A stretch of DNA of 40,406 bases. It comes from Chrysophaeum taylorii (lineage: Eukaryota > Sar > Pelagophyceae > Pelagomonadales > Pelagomonadaceae). A model generated the notes under the pieces. It searched no databases, was not told the DNA's origin, and saw only the letters and a program-made list of their open reading frames with translations. A program made the translations under genes and the position numbers. Location of the stretch: positions 1 through 40,406 of the forward strand of contig JAQMWT010000409.1 of the NCBI GenBank assembly GCA_029834535.1, written 5' to 3'. Every line of letters starts with the position of its first letter. Within the stretch, counting starts at the first letter, position 1. Of this stretch, positions 39,722 through 40,406 are shown in pieces.

Positions 39722-40406
39722 ATCGGCTCTGGCTCGTTCTAGTCGGCCGAGATCAGAGCGGGTCCAAATGGTTGAGTCGTCGTCGTTCTCGTGCTCCTTC
39801 GGCTCCGGAACTTCTAATCGTCCACGACACGCGTAATATCGTCGTTGCGTGCGTCTTCCACCGACAAATCTATCCGTACGGTGGGCGGCAGAACTCGTCT
39901 CTGCCCGGCAAACAATGCCTTATCCGTGAGTTGCGATCTCCGCCTGCCTGCGGCAGCGGTACCCGGGTTGCGCGTCGGTTAGCACCAAATCGCGCGTCGT
40001 CACTTCCGACGACTAACGTATCCGGCCGGGGAACTTTCCCACGGCAATGGTCCTTCTGGAATTCCTTGTCGGCGCGCTTGATCAGGCGCGCACGGCTTGT
40101 CCGGACCGTGTAGAGAATGCAAGATGCACTAGTTCGTTGCGACCGATATAGTCGCTCGAATTCATTCCTCCACCACCTGTGGCGTAAGGAGTTAGGGGCT
40201 ACCTGGCGTGCCTTCGAATCCTGGCTCGCCGATCGCGTCCGTGCCCTGGTGATCACTGGACGAGGATGGCCGTTCTCCGCCACGCGACCACAAACAACTC
40301 CTGCGCCTGGTCCTCTCAACTTGAGGATCGGCTGTTGCTTTATGATCAAGGATATATCGAAAATAGAAATCAGGGTGACGTGCGTCACGAAAAGGAAGAT
40401 GATGTC
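39722..40406 (-). other. 5' leader of the methyltransferase retroelement (possible LTR edge)
   Basis: Nearly 700 bp upstream of the gag ATG. A minus-strand open frame (40388-39870) is present but reads like low-complexity basic sequence with no domain; I do not call it a gene. A tRNA-like 18-mer lies at 40213-40230. The LTR, if present, continues beyond the window. Confidence 0.4.
40213..40230 (-). other. Possible primer-binding site
   Basis: The plus strand reads TTCGAATCCTGGCTCGCC, the form of a tRNA T-loop, T-stem and acceptor 3' strand. The minus strand, which is the element's sense, is therefore complementary to a tRNA 3' end, as expected for reverse-transcription priming. The terminal TGG is not preserved in phase, so the call is tentative. 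No full tRNA folds here. Confidence 0.3.

Larger units (their letters stand above)
34940..40406 (-). mobile_element. Minus-strand LTR-type retroelement with DNA methyltransferase, 5' part
   Basis: From right to left: a leader with a tRNA-like primer site, gag (39721-38177), then a frame with zinc-like motif, retropepsin and a cytosine-C5 methyltransferase that stops about 25 bp from the microsatellite. The reverse transcriptase, RNase H and integrase expected downstream are absent, so the 3' half was lost. Methyltransferase-bearing retrotransposons have been described from dinoflagellates and the charophyte Klebsormidium (de Mendoza and colleagues, 2018), which fits this arrangement. Confidence 0.75.

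Noticed and set aside
40160..40240. tRNA gene near 40.2 kb
   Set aside because: The TTCGAATCC stretch looks like a T-loop, but the preceding five bases do not pair with the following stem and no D or anticodon arm folds.

Overview
The window is eukaryotic nuclear DNA from an intron-poor, transposon-rich genome, perhaps a unicellular alga or other protist; the sequence does not fix the lineage. Evidence: an intronless spliceosomal DEAH helicase of the PRP22/DHX8 type, an ER-type J-protein, Copia retroelement remnants, a Helitron helicase relic, a Fanzor-type (eukaryotic TnpB-like) nuclease region and a retroelement carrying a cytosine-C5 methyltransferase domain. Only two ordinary host genes are visible, both between 31.1 and 34.7 kb. 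The rest is mobile or repetitive DNA.

Layout. (1) 1-9819: a decayed minus-strand Copia-like LTR element whose LTRs begin at 298 and 9819. Reverse transcriptase/RNase H lies at 2.27-4.17 kb, with several unrecognised structural segments on both sides. A seven-codon motif recurs at the segment borders. (2) 9820-13.7 kb: the 3' part of a second, plus-strand Copia-like element into which the first appears to have inserted. Its post-RNase H gene is interrupted by a 284-bp SINE-like insertion with a perfect 12-bp target duplication. (3) 13.7-15.3 kb: a minisatellite with long and short units, then short AGTAAGTTCACCTGG-type repeats. (4) 15.29-15.89 kb: a minus-strand Helitron/PIF1 helicase relic. 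(5) 16.26-30.53 kb: an almost continuously open plus-strand coding region broken by three in-frame stops and several frame changes. In order it holds a long coiled coil, an OTU-like region, a possible Fanzor N-terminal part, a second weak OTU-like region, a Ulp1-type (C48) protease with intact triad, a USP-like domain without cysteine, a USP-like domain with cysteine, and the RuvC plus zinc-ribbon C-terminus of a Fanzor nuclease. (6) 31.03-34.68 kb: PRP22-like and DnaJ genes, tail to tail, 21 bp apart; a 61-bp tandem duplication spans the PRP22 start codon. (7) 34.75-34.92 kb: a (CTTT)n microsatellite. (8) 34.95-40.41 kb: the 5' part of a minus-strand retroelement with gag, retropepsin and a truncated DNA methyltransferase.

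How it fits together: the PRP22/DnaJ pair is a small host-gene island between mobile blocks. The most unusual block is 16.26-30.53 kb. If its parts belong to one gene, it joins a programmable-nuclease core to several ubiquitin/SUMO-protease folds, some without their nucleophile. I interpret it as a giant mobile-element or virus-derived gene in early decay. Separate overlapping genes, unseen introns, recoding or indel errors in the assembly remain possible.
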